Positions 36,143 to 45,012 of a stretch of 64,000 bases of DNA are shown one piece after another. The first letter of the stretch is position 1. Every line of letters begins with the position of its first letter. The notes under the pieces were generated by a model. The model saw only the letters and a program-made list of their open reading frames with translations. It had not been told where the DNA came from and searched no databases. Both the position numbers and the translations under genes were made by a program. The stretch is from NCBI RefSeq assembly GCF_014831675.1, contig NZ_VJXY01000003.1:1-64000 (forward strand), given 5' to 3'. The DNA is from Komarekiella delphini-convector SJRDD-AB1. Lineage in GTDB: Bacteria > Cyanobacteriota > Cyanobacteriia > Cyanobacteriales > Nostocaceae.

Positions 36143-36598
36143 ATGACTGTCTACACAACTACTTCACTTAAGGCAGAACTAAACGAGCGAGGCTGGCGTT
36201 TAACTCCCCAGCGCGAAACAATTTTACACATTTTCCAGGAACTTCCACAAGGTGAACATCTCAGTGCGGAAGATCTTTATCATCGTCTAGAAACTGACGG
36301 TGAAGGAATAAGTCTGTCAACTATATATCGGACTTTAAAGTTGATGGCAAGAATGGGAATTCTGCGGGAATTAGAACTGGGAGAAGGACATAAGCATTAT
36401 GAACTCAACCAGCCCTACCCGCATCATCACCATCACCTGATCTGTGTTAGGTGTAACTCAACTATCGAGTTCAAAAACGACTCTATTTTAAAAATTGGAG
36501 CTAAAACTGCACAAAAAGAAGGTTTTCATCTGCTTGATTGTCAAATGACAATCCATGCGGTTTGTCCCAAGTGCCAACGAGCACTGATGCCGCTTTAG
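36143..36598 (+). CDS. furA: Ferric uptake regulator FurA
   Basis: 151 residues from ATG 36143. A TTG six codons upstream is unlikely. The N-terminal winged helix includes RGWRLTPQRETILHIF and ISLSTIYRTLKLM. The C-terminal half includes GHKHYELNQPYPHHHHHLIC, which carries the histidine metal site, and two CxxC pairs, CVRC and CPKC. FurA represses iron-uptake genes in iron-replete cells. In Anabaena it also binds haem, and an antisense RNA from the convergent neighbour controls it. The same convergent gene is present here at 36729. Confidence 0.94.
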   Translation: MTVYTTTSLKAELNERGWRLTPQRETILHIFQELPQGEHLSAEDLYHRLETDGEGISLSTIYRTLKLMARMGILRELELGEGHKHYELNQPYPHHHHHLICVRCNSTIEFKNDSILKIGAKTAQKEGFHLLDCQMTIHAVCPKCQRALMPL

Positions 36599-36728
36599 TT
36601 CCTGAGTGGGATAACAATGCGAAACTACTCAATTAACCAAATAAGTGGAATTTTGAGCTATTTGTATTCGCTGTTATCGGAGGCAAAAAAACATTTGGGA
36701 ACTCATGCTAGCAACTCCTAAGCGGATG

Positions 36729-37850
36729 CTAAAAGCGTCCGCTCTTAAGATCATTGAGACTGATACCGTAGAATTCCTGGGCTTGTTTAATCGCTTTTTT
36801 GGTATCAGATGCCATCACGCCGTTCAGCTCGCCTTTATAAAAACCTCGCTCCCGTAGTCGTGTTTGGATTTCCAGGACGTTAAACTCGCTTTTGGGAGCA
36901 GTATTAACTAGGCTATATAACTTACCTCTAGTAGTTGGGCCGGCAACACCACTTGCCGCCAAATAATTTGATGCCTGAAATCGACGTACGGCATCTGCGG
37001 TATAGGGGCCATAGTAGCCATTTGGCTCTCCCTCTAAATATCCCGCCTGGATTAAATGTTGCTGAAGAACTCTAACTGGCTCGCCGCGATCGCCTATGCG
37101 GAGTTTATTTCGATCAACTACTCGTTTAGGAGAATCTTCTCCATCACCAATACTTGTTGGCGGTAATTTACTTAGTGTTGCTGGGCCGACAATCCCGTCA
37201 GCGTCTAATTTATAAGAATTTTGAAACCGCTTGACAGCTTCTTCGGTAATTGGGCCAAATATCCCCGTGGCATTCCCGTAATAAAATCCTGCGACTCGTA
37301 ACCGTTCTTGTAAAACTCTGACGTTTTCACCTTCATCACCCTTAGCAAGGTAGTTGGAGTTACGGCGCTGGTTAGTCGCTGATTTAGCAGTAATGGTTTT
37401 TTTGGCTTGTGTCCTCGTAGTATTAGTTTTTTTGGCTTGTGTACTCGTAGCCTTTGTCTGCCAGCGTTCTAATTTTTGCATGGTTGCTGCTCCAACCATG
37501 CCATCCACTGGTAAGCCAGCAGCTTTTTGGAAGCGTCGCACGGCATCTTCTGTGGAGAAGTCATATACTTGGGTGACGGGTGCTGGATAAAAGCCTGCTC
37601 TTTTCAACTGTTGTTGTAGATTTCTGACAGAAGGGCCTTGATCGCCTCTTTCCAGTGCCATGACACTGCTAACAGCGCTGAGAATGGACAAAGCTATAGC
37701 AAGGGGAAGCATATACTTCCACGCCTTACTAGAAAGCCGTTTCCAGTCTGGCGCTGCTGCTTTATTTAATAAAGAACTCAGAGAGACTAATTCATTGGGT
37801 TCGCTGTCTTCGTAAGCGAAAGCTAAGTGCAAATACGCAAGGTTTTCCAT
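36729..37850 (-). CDS. Peptidoglycan-binding domain protein with four PG_binding_1 repeats
   Basis: 373 residues. One membrane helix lies at about 49-66 (MLPLAIALSILSAVSSVMAL), followed by three or four PG_binding_1 modules of the form GDxGxxVRxLQxxLxxAGFY..G.Y...T..AVRRFQ, starting near residues 68, 172, 252 and 323. A Ser/Thr/Lys-rich linker (about 135-165, KKTNTTRTQAKKTITAKS) separates the first two. It should be an inner-membrane protein reaching into the peptidoglycan. The gene converges on furA. Its counterpart in Anabaena is co-transcribed with the antisense RNA alpha-furA. An imperfect hairpin at its stop codon (AGCGGATGC..GCGTCCGCT, 36721-36743) has no T-run, so readthrough is plausible. 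Confidence 0.88.
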   Translation of the reverse strand: MENLAYLHLAFAYEDSEPNELVSLSSLLNKAAAPDWKRLSSKAWKYMLPLAIALSILSAVSSVMALERGDQGPSVRNLQQQLKRAGFYPAPVTQVYDFSTEDAVRRFQKAAGLPVDGMVGAATMQKLERWQTKATSTQAKKTNTTRTQAKKTITAKSATNQRRNSNYLAKGDEGENVRVLQERLRVAGFYYGNATGIFGPITEEAVKRFQNSYKLDADGIVGPATLSKLPPTSIGDGEDSPKRVVDRNKLRIGDRGEPVRVLQQHLIQAGYLEGEPNGYYGPYTADAVRRFQASNYLAASGVAGPTTRGKLYSLVNTAPKSEFNVLEIQTRLRERGFYKGELNGVMASDTKKAIKQAQEFYGISLNDLKSGRF

Positions 37851-37868
37851 ATTTATTTCCTACACAGT

Positions 37869-40800
37869 TTATTTTTCTTCGATAGTTGCTTCAGCTTGAT
37901 GTACTAGGTTCCGCAAAGTTTCTAATGTCCGTATATTTACATCCTGCCATAAACCGCGCTTGTGTGCTTCTAATAATCTTTCAGCCATATCACGCAAAGC
38001 CCAGGGGTTATTTTGTTGAATGAATTCTGAGACAATTGGATCAAGCAAATACGCTTGTACTATTCCTTGATACATGTGATCTTCCACACATTTAGCTGTA
38101 GCATCGTAGGCAAATAAGTAATCCACTGTTGCCGCCATTTCAAATGCACCTTTGTAACCGTGGCGCATCACCCCTGCAATCCACTTGGGATTAACTACGC
38201 GAGAACGATACACACGTGCAATTTCTTCTTTCAATTGGCGAACGCGTGGTTGGGCAGGAATGGAATTATCGCCAAAATAGGTTTGGGGATTTTTTCCTTG
38301 TAGAGAACGCACCGCTGCTGTTAACCCACCCTGAAACTGGTAATAATCGTCAGAATCGAGCAAGTCGTGTTCGCGATTGTCTTGATTGTGCAACACAATT
38401 TGCATTTGTGCCAAGCGCCGCTCAAATGCTTCGGGTGCGGGGGCTGGGGATTGGGGATTGGGGGCTGGGGACTGGGGACTGGGGATTGGGGACTGGGGAT
38501 TGGGGACTGGGGATTGGGAACTGGGGATTGGGGACTGGGAAGAAATTTTTCCATTTTCCCCCTCTGCCCCTCTGCCTCTCTGCCCCTCTGCCTCGCTTTT
38601 TGAAGAGTAAGTGTAACAACTCCAGTTAATGTAGGCACGAGCTAAATCCTGGTCATCTGTCCAGTTTTGTGATTCAATCAAACCTTGGAGTCCAGCACCG
38701 TAAGCACCTGGAGCAGATCCAAAGACTCGATAGCGCGATCGCTCTTGTGCTGCTTCTAAAGTTAAACCTTGTATAGTCCATAACTCAGTTTCTTGGCGAA
38801 CCGCAACTGCTAGGGGGTTTTGTTCTGGTGGTTCATCCAAATTTGCTACTGCTGTGACTGCTTGAGTAAATAAATCAATTAAATTGGGAAAAGCATCCCG
38901 GAAGAATCCAGAAATTCGCAAGGTTACATCTACACGGGGACGCCCCACAATCGCAAGTGGCAAAATTTCAAAATCCACTACCCGTCGCCCTGCTCCATCC
39001 CATACAGGTTGTACTCCGAGCAAAGCCAACGCCTCAGCAATGTCATCACCCCCAGTCCGCATGGTGGCAGTTCCCCACAATGATAATCCTAGTGTTTTCG
39101 GATACTCACCGTGTTCTTGAGTGTAACATTCAATGAGGGTTTCAGCTGCTTTCCTACCTACATCCCAAGCCGTTTCTGTAGGAATAGCACGAATATCTAC
39201 AGAATAAAAGTTTCTCCCAGTTGGCAGGACTTCTGGGCGTCCGCGCGTTGGTGCGCCAGATGGAGCACTCTGGATGTATCCGCCATCGAGTCCATGTAAT
39301 AAGTTGGTGATTTCTTGGTGAGTTTGTTGAACAGCAGGGAGGAGGCGATCGCGTATCCAATCAAGAACAGTGCTGAGTGATGAGTAATGAGACGCGATTA
39401 ATCGTGTCTCTACAGGAGTGATGAGTTGCTCTACTAACTCTGCTGCGTGTTCTTCTAAAACTTCAACTACATCGCCGATGGTGCGGCATTCTTTGCCATT
39501 GACTATTGACCACTGCTCACTAGACATTGACAAATCTGCTGTGAGAGGGTCGAAATCTAAGCCCCAATCTTCAGCTATGGCGCGGGTTAGACCTGAAGAA
39601 TAGCGATTTGGTGTCCGGGCGATCGCAACTATTAAATCACGGAGTTGGCGGCCTTGAGGACATTGCCCAAAAATATGCAAGCCATCACGGATTTGGGCTT
39701 CTTTCAATTCACAAAGATAACCATCTATGGACTTCAAAATTAAAGATTCTAAATTTCCAATTTCATCTTCATCTTGAATTCCCAAATCTCGATAAAGATT
39801 TTCTGTGATCACCAGTTTGCGGATGCGATCGCGAATAGCTGGTAAACGTGAAGGATCTAAACTTTCCGCCTCGTAATACTCATCAATTAAATTTTCTAAT
39901 TGTTGCAAAGAACCATAGAGTTCCGCACGAGTCATGGGTGGCGTCAAGTGATCTATAATCACTGCCTGAGCGCGACGTTTTGCTTGTGAACCCTCACCTG
40001 GGTCATTCACAATAAACGGGTATAAGTGGGGAAGTGCTCCAAAAGCCACTTCTGGATAACAATTACTAGATAAAGCTACACTTTTACCGGGCAGCCATTC
40101 TAGATTTCCATGTTTTCCCACATGAACCACAGCATCAGCCCCAAAACATTCTCTGACCCAATAATAAAAAGCTAAATAATCATGAGTTGGTTGTAAATCC
40201 GGCGCATGATAATTCAAGCTGGGGTCAATATCGTAACCCCTTGCTGGCTGAATTCCCACGAAGACGTTACCGAGTTGAATACCAGGAACGGGTATTGGGA
40301 ACTGGGGATTAGAGATTGGGGATTGGGAAACTTCTTGCCCAGTCACCAGTCCCCAGTCTCTAGTCACTGAATCCCAACGCTCACTAATACCCTGCTGCAC
40401 TGCTGGCGGTAAAGAAGCAAAATACTCTTGATAATCTGCTAAAGAAACACTTTGCTGTACCGGACGCCATTCTCGTCCTTCCGGATCATTTGTTACGCCA
40501 GCTGTCAGACGTTGAATCAACTCATCTCCTTGAGTAGGTAAGTTTTCCACGTCATAGCCAGCCGAATGCAAAGCCTGAAGAATTTCCATGCAACTAGCTG
40601 GAGTGTCCAGTCCCACACCATTAGCTAGGCGTCCATTACGGTTGGGGTAATTTGCCAAAATTAGGGCAATTCTCCGCTCTTGAGGTGGTTTAGAGCGTAG
40701 ACGCACCCAATTGGCTGCTAGATTAGCAACAAAATCGATGCGATCGCTCACTGGTTCATAAACTACCACATCTGTCTCTAGGTTGGAATTACGAGTGTGC

Positions 40801-41912
40801 ACTGCTTTAAAAGACACAGCACGGCTAATAATTCGCCCATCTACTTCTGGTAGCGCCACATTCATCGCTATATCGCGGGGAGACAGCCCTTGAAACTGCA
40901 ATTCCCATTGCTCAATTGACCCGCCGCTAAGGATAACCTGCAACACTGGCACATCTAATTTTTCCCACAGGTCGATTTGCGGTGTGTCTGTTTCCAATCG
41001 CGCTAGAGAAAAACTGGTGGTGTTCAGCAGTAGTGCAATTTGCTGAGAGTCTTTGGGTTGAAAAAATTCGGTCAACTCTGCTTGAACATCAGTGTCACGC
41101 AGTGAAGAAACAAACACTGGTAATGGTTGTAAATTTCTCTTAGCTAAAGCTGCACATAATGATTCAATTACCTTAGTGTTTCCCGATAGATAATGGGCGC
41201 GGTAGAACAGGATGCCGACTTTTGGCATCGGGCATTGGAAGCTTTGAGGCTCTAAGGTGGATGAATCCAGTTCTAACTCTCCTCTGCTGCTCCTCAACCC
41301 CTTTTTCCCCAGTCCCCATTGCCCCTTATCCCCAGAGGGGGCCCCGAGTTCCCCAGCCCCCAGTCCCCATTCATACAATCCCACACGAGAAATCGGTTGA
41401 GGCGGGAGGGGATTGTATGAAGTTAACAAGCAAGTATCGGCGATAAATTGGAGCGCGTTAACGAAATTTTCTACGCCACCTTGGCTAAAGTACTGCCATA
41501 CCTGATTAACAATATTTAAAGGCAAGGTAGATTGAGAAATTAAGTCAGGATCAAGAGCGTCGTCCCCTGGCATTACAATTAGGGTTGTGCCATTACGTTG
41601 CACAATTTCCTGGACTACTTCTAAGCCATAAGCCCAGTAAGAACGTCCTCCTAATAAGCGCAAAATAATTACTTGGGCAAGTTCCAAAACTTGCTCTCCA
41701 TAAGCATCTATACTAATTTGTTGTTGCAACTGCAACAAGTTGGCAACTCTTAATGTCGGAAATGTTGCTGGTAATTTGGAAAGCGCAGCCGCTAGAGTTT
41801 GAATATCGGTATCAGCAGCCGTAATCAACACGAAGTCCGCTGGAGTTTGTTCTATAAAAATTACACCTTCTGACTGATCCCATCCGCCTGATGTGGCACT
41901 TATACGATGCAT
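37869..41912 (-). CDS. cobN: Cobaltochelatase subunit CobN (magnesium-chelatase H-like)
   Basis: 1347 residues. The large subunit of the ATP-dependent chelatase that inserts cobalt into hydrogenobyrinic acid diamide, homologous to ChlH. Conserved blocks are [59 protein letters not shown] (split across residues), [11 protein letters not shown] and the C-terminal [17 protein letters not shown]. Family proteins are shorter. The extra length comes from low-complexity inserts that match repeat [56 protein letters not shown] and a [13 protein letters not shown]-type stretch near the C-terminus. All remain in frame, so the protein is probably functional. Confidence 0.92.
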   Translation of the reverse strand: MHRISATSGGWDQSEGVIFIEQTPADFVLITAADTDIQTLAAALSKLPATFPTLRVANLLQLQQQISIDAYGEQVLELAQVIILRLLGGRSYWAYGLEVVQEIVQRNGTTLIVMPGDDALDPDLISQSTLPLNIVNQVWQYFSQGGVENFVNALQFIADTCLLTSYNPLPPQPISRVGLYEWGLGAGELGAPSGDKGQWGLGKKGLRSSRGELELDSSTLEPQSFQCPMPKVGILFYRAHYLSGNTKVIESLCAALAKRNLQPLPVFVSSLRDTDVQAELTEFFQPKDSQQIALLLNTTSFSLARLETDTPQIDLWEKLDVPVLQVILSGGSIEQWELQFQGLSPRDIAMNVALPEVDGRIISRAVSFKAVHTRNSNLETDVVVYEPVSDRIDFVANLAANWVRLRSKPPQERRIALILANYPNRNGRLANGVGLDTPASCMEILQALHSAGYDVENLPTQGDELIQRLTAGVTNDPEGREWRPVQQSVSLADYQEYFASLPPAVQQGISERWDSVTRDWGLVTGQEVSQSPISNPQFPIPVPGIQLGNVFVGIQPARGYDIDPSLNYHAPDLQPTHDYLAFYYWVRECFGADAVVHVGKHGNLEWLPGKSVALSSNCYPEVAFGALPHLYPFIVNDPGEGSQAKRRAQAVIIDHLTPPMTRAELYGSLQQLENLIDEYYEAESLDPSRLPAIRDRIRKLVITENLYRDLGIQDEDEIGNLESLILKSIDGYLCELKEAQIRDGLHIFGQCPQGRQLRDLIVAIARTPNRYSSGLTRAIAEDWGLDFDPLTADLSMSSEQWSIVNGKECRTIGDVVEVLEEHAAELVEQLITPVETRLIASHYSSLSTVLDWIRDRLLPAVQQTHQEITNLLHGLDGGYIQSAPSGAPTRGRPEVLPTGRNFYSVDIRAIPTETAWDVGRKAAETLIECYTQEHGEYPKTLGLSLWGTATMRTGGDDIAEALALLGVQPVWDGAGRRVVDFEILPLAIVGRPRVDVTLRISGFFRDAFPNLIDLFTQAVTAVANLDEPPEQNPLAVAVRQETELWTIQGLTLEAAQERSRYRVFGSAPGAYGAGLQGLIESQNWTDDQDLARAYINWSCYTYSSKSEAEGQRGRGAEGENGKISSQSPIPSSQSPVPNPQSPIPSPQSPAPNPQSPAPAPEAFERRLAQMQIVLHNQDNREHDLLDSDDYYQFQGGLTAAVRSLQGKNPQTYFGDNSIPAQPRVRQLKEEIARVYRSRVVNPKWIAGVMRHGYKGAFEMAATVDYLFAYDATAKCVEDHMYQGIVQAYLLDPIVSEFIQQNNPWALRDMAERLLEAHKRGLWQDVNIRTLETLRNLVHQAEATIEEK
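38440..38595 (-). repeat. Heptanucleotide array inside cobN
   Basis: About twelve GGGGAYT/GGGGATT units plus a CCTCTGCCCCTCTG block. On the coding strand they read [20 protein letters not shown]-like sequence between conserved cobN blocks. The array is in frame and seems tolerated as a linker. Antisense open frames across it are artefacts of the repeat. Confidence 0.85.
39368..39425 (-). repeat. Palindromic repeat inserted in frame in cobN
   Basis: AGTGCTGAGTGATGAGTAAT, then the palindrome GAGACGCGATT/AATCGTGTCTC (39389-39410), then TACAGGAG. The same unit occurs between genes at 55271-55320. In cobN it encodes [14 protein letters not shown], absent from typical CobN proteins. Confidence 0.7.
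40290..40370 (-). repeat. Repeat-derived insert in cobN
   Basis: GGGAACTGGGGATTAGAGATTGGGG-type units with an inverted CCAGTCACCAGTCCCCAGTC arm. It encodes the linker [20 protein letters not shown].. just before the conserved [16 protein letters not shown]. Confidence 0.65.
41235..41375 (-). repeat. Repeat-derived insert near the cobN N-terminus
   Basis: A CCCCAGTCCCCATT-type array encoding [20 protein letters not shown] and adjoining residues between RVGLY and the conserved [14 protein letters not shown]. Typical CobN proteins join these blocks with only a few residues. Confidence 0.65.
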
Positions 41913-42005
41913 AATCCTGTATTACCGTTTTAAACTGTTGGTTGGTAGATAATCAAAACAACCTTTCCGCACAGCATCCAGCCCTCTCTAACCAGAAAAT
42001 TGAAA

Positions 42006-44084
42006 ATGCTTAGTTCTCCTGATTTGAGCTTTTCTCGAAACTTGCCTTTAGTTGTATTTAATCAGCTTGGGGAATTGTTCCAGCAGATGGCTCAAGCAGT
42101 AGAAGCTGAAGTTTTAATACTCACAGAAGCAGTGCTGGCGCGGATTTGTCTACCTGTAGAGTGGCAAGGGCAAAAGTTTACACTGGTTGTTTCTGAGCGG
42201 TTTAGTGCGCTCTTGGTGGGAAAGATAGAGCAGAGGGAGCAAGAAATTTACTCAGGTCTAAATGTTAGATTGACATTTAATTCAGAGGCGATCGCCTCCT
42301 TTATCTCGAAGTTGAGAGACTTGTTTGAGCGTGATTCCTACACTCACCAAAACCTTGAACGCTATCGTCAAATTCTGGGTTTTAATGATGCCACGCTCCA
42401 AAGTAAATTCACGCTGTTGTTATTAGAGTATCTCCTGCCGCGGCCAAATGAGGAAGTAACAGAATCTTCAAGCGCAATTAAACCTGAAGTTTATGTCTGT
42501 CAGCCTGTGGAAGATGCCCTGAAAAAACAGATTTCCCAAGAGCGGTTGTTGAATCAGGTGACAACTCAAATCCGCAAAAGTTTGGATTTGTCGGTAATTA
42601 TGGCAACGGCAATTACACAGGTGCGTGAGTTTTTAGAATTAGACAGATTAGTAATCTATAGATTTGAGGGTTCTAAAGTCAAGGCTCAACAACGCCAGTC
42701 CGAAGTTAAATTCCTCAATGGAACGGTAGTTACTAAAACGAGACGCCACAATCTCAACGGAAATCAGTCGTCAGTTCAAAGTGCTGCCAACCCGTATTTT
42801 GACTTCTCTACTCATGCGGCTAACGCTTCAACAATTAATGGTCAAAACTTATCCTCTGTGTCAGTCAATTCTCAACCCCCAGTTGAAGACTACCAAGATT
42901 ATGGAGGTTGTATTGTCTACGAAGCTCGTGCTAGAGATGCTATCCCCTCAGTGTTGAATTACAAAGAACAAAATTGCTTTATGCGAACCTCCCAATGTTG
43001 GGAGAAGTATAACCAAGGTTTTACCTTAGCTGTGGATGATGTTGAAAAAACTTACGCTCTAGAGGAGTGTTTGTTAAATTTTTTAAGGGAAAGCCAAGTC
43101 CGGGCTAAGTTAGCAGCACCAATTATATTTGAAGAAAAACTGTGGGGTTTGCTGATTGCTCATCATTGCAATGATCCACGTCAGTGGACTGAGAGTGAAA
43201 AGAACTTGCTAACTTCGATCGCGGAACAATTAGCGATCGCCATTCATCAAGCTGAGTTAATGCGATCTCTACGAGATGCTGCGCGAACACTCACTCAAGA
43301 AAAACAAACTCTCGAACAACGAGTGATTGAGCGGACAATGGCACTGCGTGACGCCTTACTCGCCGCCGAAGCCGCTAGTCGCCTCAGAAGTGAATTTCTC
43401 GCCACAATCAGCCATGAATTGCTCACTCCTTTAACTTACGTTATTGGCATGTCTTCTACTTTGTTACGTTGGCCTTTGGGTGAGTTGAGTCAACGACAAA
43501 GGGGTTATTTACAAACAATCCATGACAGTGGCGAACATTTATTAGAAATGATTAATGACATCCTGGATTTATCGCAAATCGAGGCTGGTAAGGCAATTTT
43601 AAATATTTCAGAATTCTCATTGACAAAAATTGCAGAAAATGTCATAGAATCACTGCTAGAAAAAGCGAATAGTGAGCACATCAGTCTTAAACTAGATTTG
43701 CAAATTGACCCACGGCGCGATCGTTTTACTGCGGATGCAGGGCGAGTAGAGCAAATTCTCTGGAATCTATTAACCAATGCCATTAAGTTTACTCCCGAAG
43801 GTGGTAGCGTTACTCTGCGCCTTTGGGTCGAAGACAACACCGCTATCTTTCAAGTCGAAGACACCGGGATTGGCATTGCTGAAGAACAGTTACCACTAAT
43901 GTTTGAAAAATTCCAGCAACTCGATACACCCTATCGTCGTCGCTACGAAGGAACTGGACTTGGTTTGGCTTTAACTAAACAACTCGTGGAACTCCATCGA
44001 GGTCGAATTGAAGTAGAATCCACTGTAGGCATTGGTTCAATTTTTACTATATGGATACCAACACATAAGAGTGCTGAGTGCTGA
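42006..44084 (+). CDS. GAF sensor histidine kinase
   Basis: 692 residues from ATG 42006 (a TTG two codons earlier is possible). The N-terminal ~130 residues form a cyanobacterial sensory module (LPLVVFNQLGELFQQMAQ..). A phytochrome-like GAF domain follows (DRLVIYRFE .. GLLIAHHCNDPRQWTESEKNLL). It has a long Ser/Asn-rich internal insert and lacks the Cys used to attach a bilin. After a coiled coil come HisKA with His470 in FLATISHELLTPLTY and an ATPase with NLLTNAIKF, DTGIGI and GTGLGLAL. No membrane helices. No partner regulator is adjacent. The gene is divergent from cobN. A heptamer array begins soon after its stop codon. Confidence 0.88.
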   Translation: MLSSPDLSFSRNLPLVVFNQLGELFQQMAQAVEAEVLILTEAVLARICLPVEWQGQKFTLVVSERFSALLVGKIEQREQEIYSGLNVRLTFNSEAIASFISKLRDLFERDSYTHQNLERYRQILGFNDATLQSKFTLLLLEYLLPRPNEEVTESSSAIKPEVYVCQPVEDALKKQISQERLLNQVTTQIRKSLDLSVIMATAITQVREFLELDRLVIYRFEGSKVKAQQRQSEVKFLNGTVVTKTRRHNLNGNQSSVQSAANPYFDFSTHAANASTINGQNLSSVSVNSQPPVEDYQDYGGCIVYEARARDAIPSVLNYKEQNCFMRTSQCWEKYNQGFTLAVDDVEKTYALEECLLNFLRESQVRAKLAAPIIFEEKLWGLLIAHHCNDPRQWTESEKNLLTSIAEQLAIAIHQAELMRSLRDAARTLTQEKQTLEQRVIERTMALRDALLAAEAASRLRSEFLATISHELLTPLTYVIGMSSTLLRWPLGELSQRQRGYLQTIHDSGEHLLEMINDILDLSQIEAGKAILNISEFSLTKIAENVIESLLEKANSEHISLKLDLQIDPRRDRFTADAGRVEQILWNLLTNAIKFTPEGGSVTLRLWVEDNTAIFQVEDTGIGIAEEQLPLMFEKFQQLDTPYRRRYEGTGLGLALTKQLVELHRGRIEVESTVGIGSIFTIWIPTHKSAEC

Positions 44085-44117
44085 GGAGCACACGGGGAAA
44101 ATAGAAAAATTTCTTCC

Positions 44118-44191
44118 CAATCCCAGTCCCCAGTCCCCAGTCCCCAGTCCCCAGTCCCCAGTCCCCAATGCCCAATGCTCAATGCCCAATT
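44118..44191. repeat. Heptanucleotide array supplying the nanE start codon
   Basis: Six CCCCAGT units pass into CCCCAAT, GCCCAAT, GCTCAAT, GCCCAAT. The ATG formed between two of the later units (44168) is the only in-frame start before the conserved NanE sequence. Confidence 0.8.
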
Positions 44192-44860
44192 CAAAGCTTA
44201 AGCAGGGGACTGATTGTGTCCTGTCAAGCACCTGTTGATTCACCATTGCATGAGCCGATAATAATCGCAGCAATGGCAAAAGCTGCTGTAAACAATGGTG
44301 CAGTGGGTGTGCGGATTGACACGCCGAATCACATCATTGCTGTGCGTGAAAGGGTGAAAGTGCCAATTATTGGTTTATGGAAGCAAGTAATAGCTGAATC
44401 TGATGTATACATTACGCCACAGTTTCACCATGCGGCTGCTGTTGCAAAAGCAGGAGCGGATATTATTGCCGTAGATGCAACATGCAGAAAGCGTCCCGGT
44501 GGTGAAAAAATGGCGGATATTATTACTCGAATACATCAGGAATTGGGTAGACCAGTGATGGCAGATGTGGATACAATTGAGGCGGCAATAGCAGCCGTAG
44601 ATGCTGGTGCTGATATTGTGGGGACAACTCTTTACGGCTACACTCTTGAGAGTAATTACCCTCCTCCTGGCTGGGAACTCCTCACGCAGATAGTGCAACA
44701 GTTATGTATACCCGTGATTTGTGAAGGTGGTATTTCCTCACCTGAAATGGCTCGTAAAGCATTAGATTTAGGGGCTTACGCTGTTGTAGTTGGCACAGCC
44801 ATTACAGGAATTGATTTGCAAGTTAAAGCTTATAAATCTGTGCTTGGTATTGACGCCTGA
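44168..44860 (+). CDS. nanE: N-acetylmannosamine-6-phosphate 2-epimerase (NanE-like)
   Basis: 230 residues. A TIM-barrel epimerase that interconverts ManNAc-6-P and GlcNAc-6-P. GLIVSCQAPVDSPLH near residues 14-28, GAVGVRIDTPNHI, VPIIGLWKQ, DATCRKRPGGE and VICEGGISSPEMARKALDLGAYAVVVGTAI (in parts) are family blocks. The first ten residues (MPNAQCPIQS) are read from the heptamer array, so the native N-terminus may have been replaced. No other sialic acid genes are nearby, so a role in amino-sugar recycling is more likely. The product's relative glmS lies at 53-55 kb. Confidence 0.88.
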   Translation: MPNAQCPIQSLSRGLIVSCQAPVDSPLHEPIIIAAMAKAAVNNGAVGVRIDTPNHIIAVRERVKVPIIGLWKQVIAESDVYITPQFHHAAAVAKAGADIIAVDATCRKRPGGEKMADIITRIHQELGRPVMADVDTIEAAIAAVDAGADIVGTTLYGYTLESNYPPPGWELLTQIVQQLCIPVICEGGISSPEMARKALDLGAYAVVVGTAITGIDLQVKAYKSVLGIDA

Positions 44861-45012
44861 GTTAAGCAGCAAAAACTTAACAAATAGCACAAGCATAGTA
44901 GGTGAAATACTTGGCTAGCAATTGTGGATAGTGCGTAGTTTACCGCCATAGGCGTCGCCCGACAACGCTGTTCGGCATTAGTTGATATCAAACGTCAAAT
45001 AACAGACAGATT

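Noticed and set aside
38216-38638. Several overlapping open frames on both strands rich in Gly-Asp-Trp or Pro-Ser-Gln
   Set aside because: They are translations of the heptamer array inside cobN. Only the minus-strand cobN frame continues into conserved sequence.
44118-44191. Possible CRISPR-like array
   Set aside because: Units are contiguous heptamers without spacers, and no cas gene is in the window. The same holds for the arrays at 9182, 10590, 15554 and 38440.
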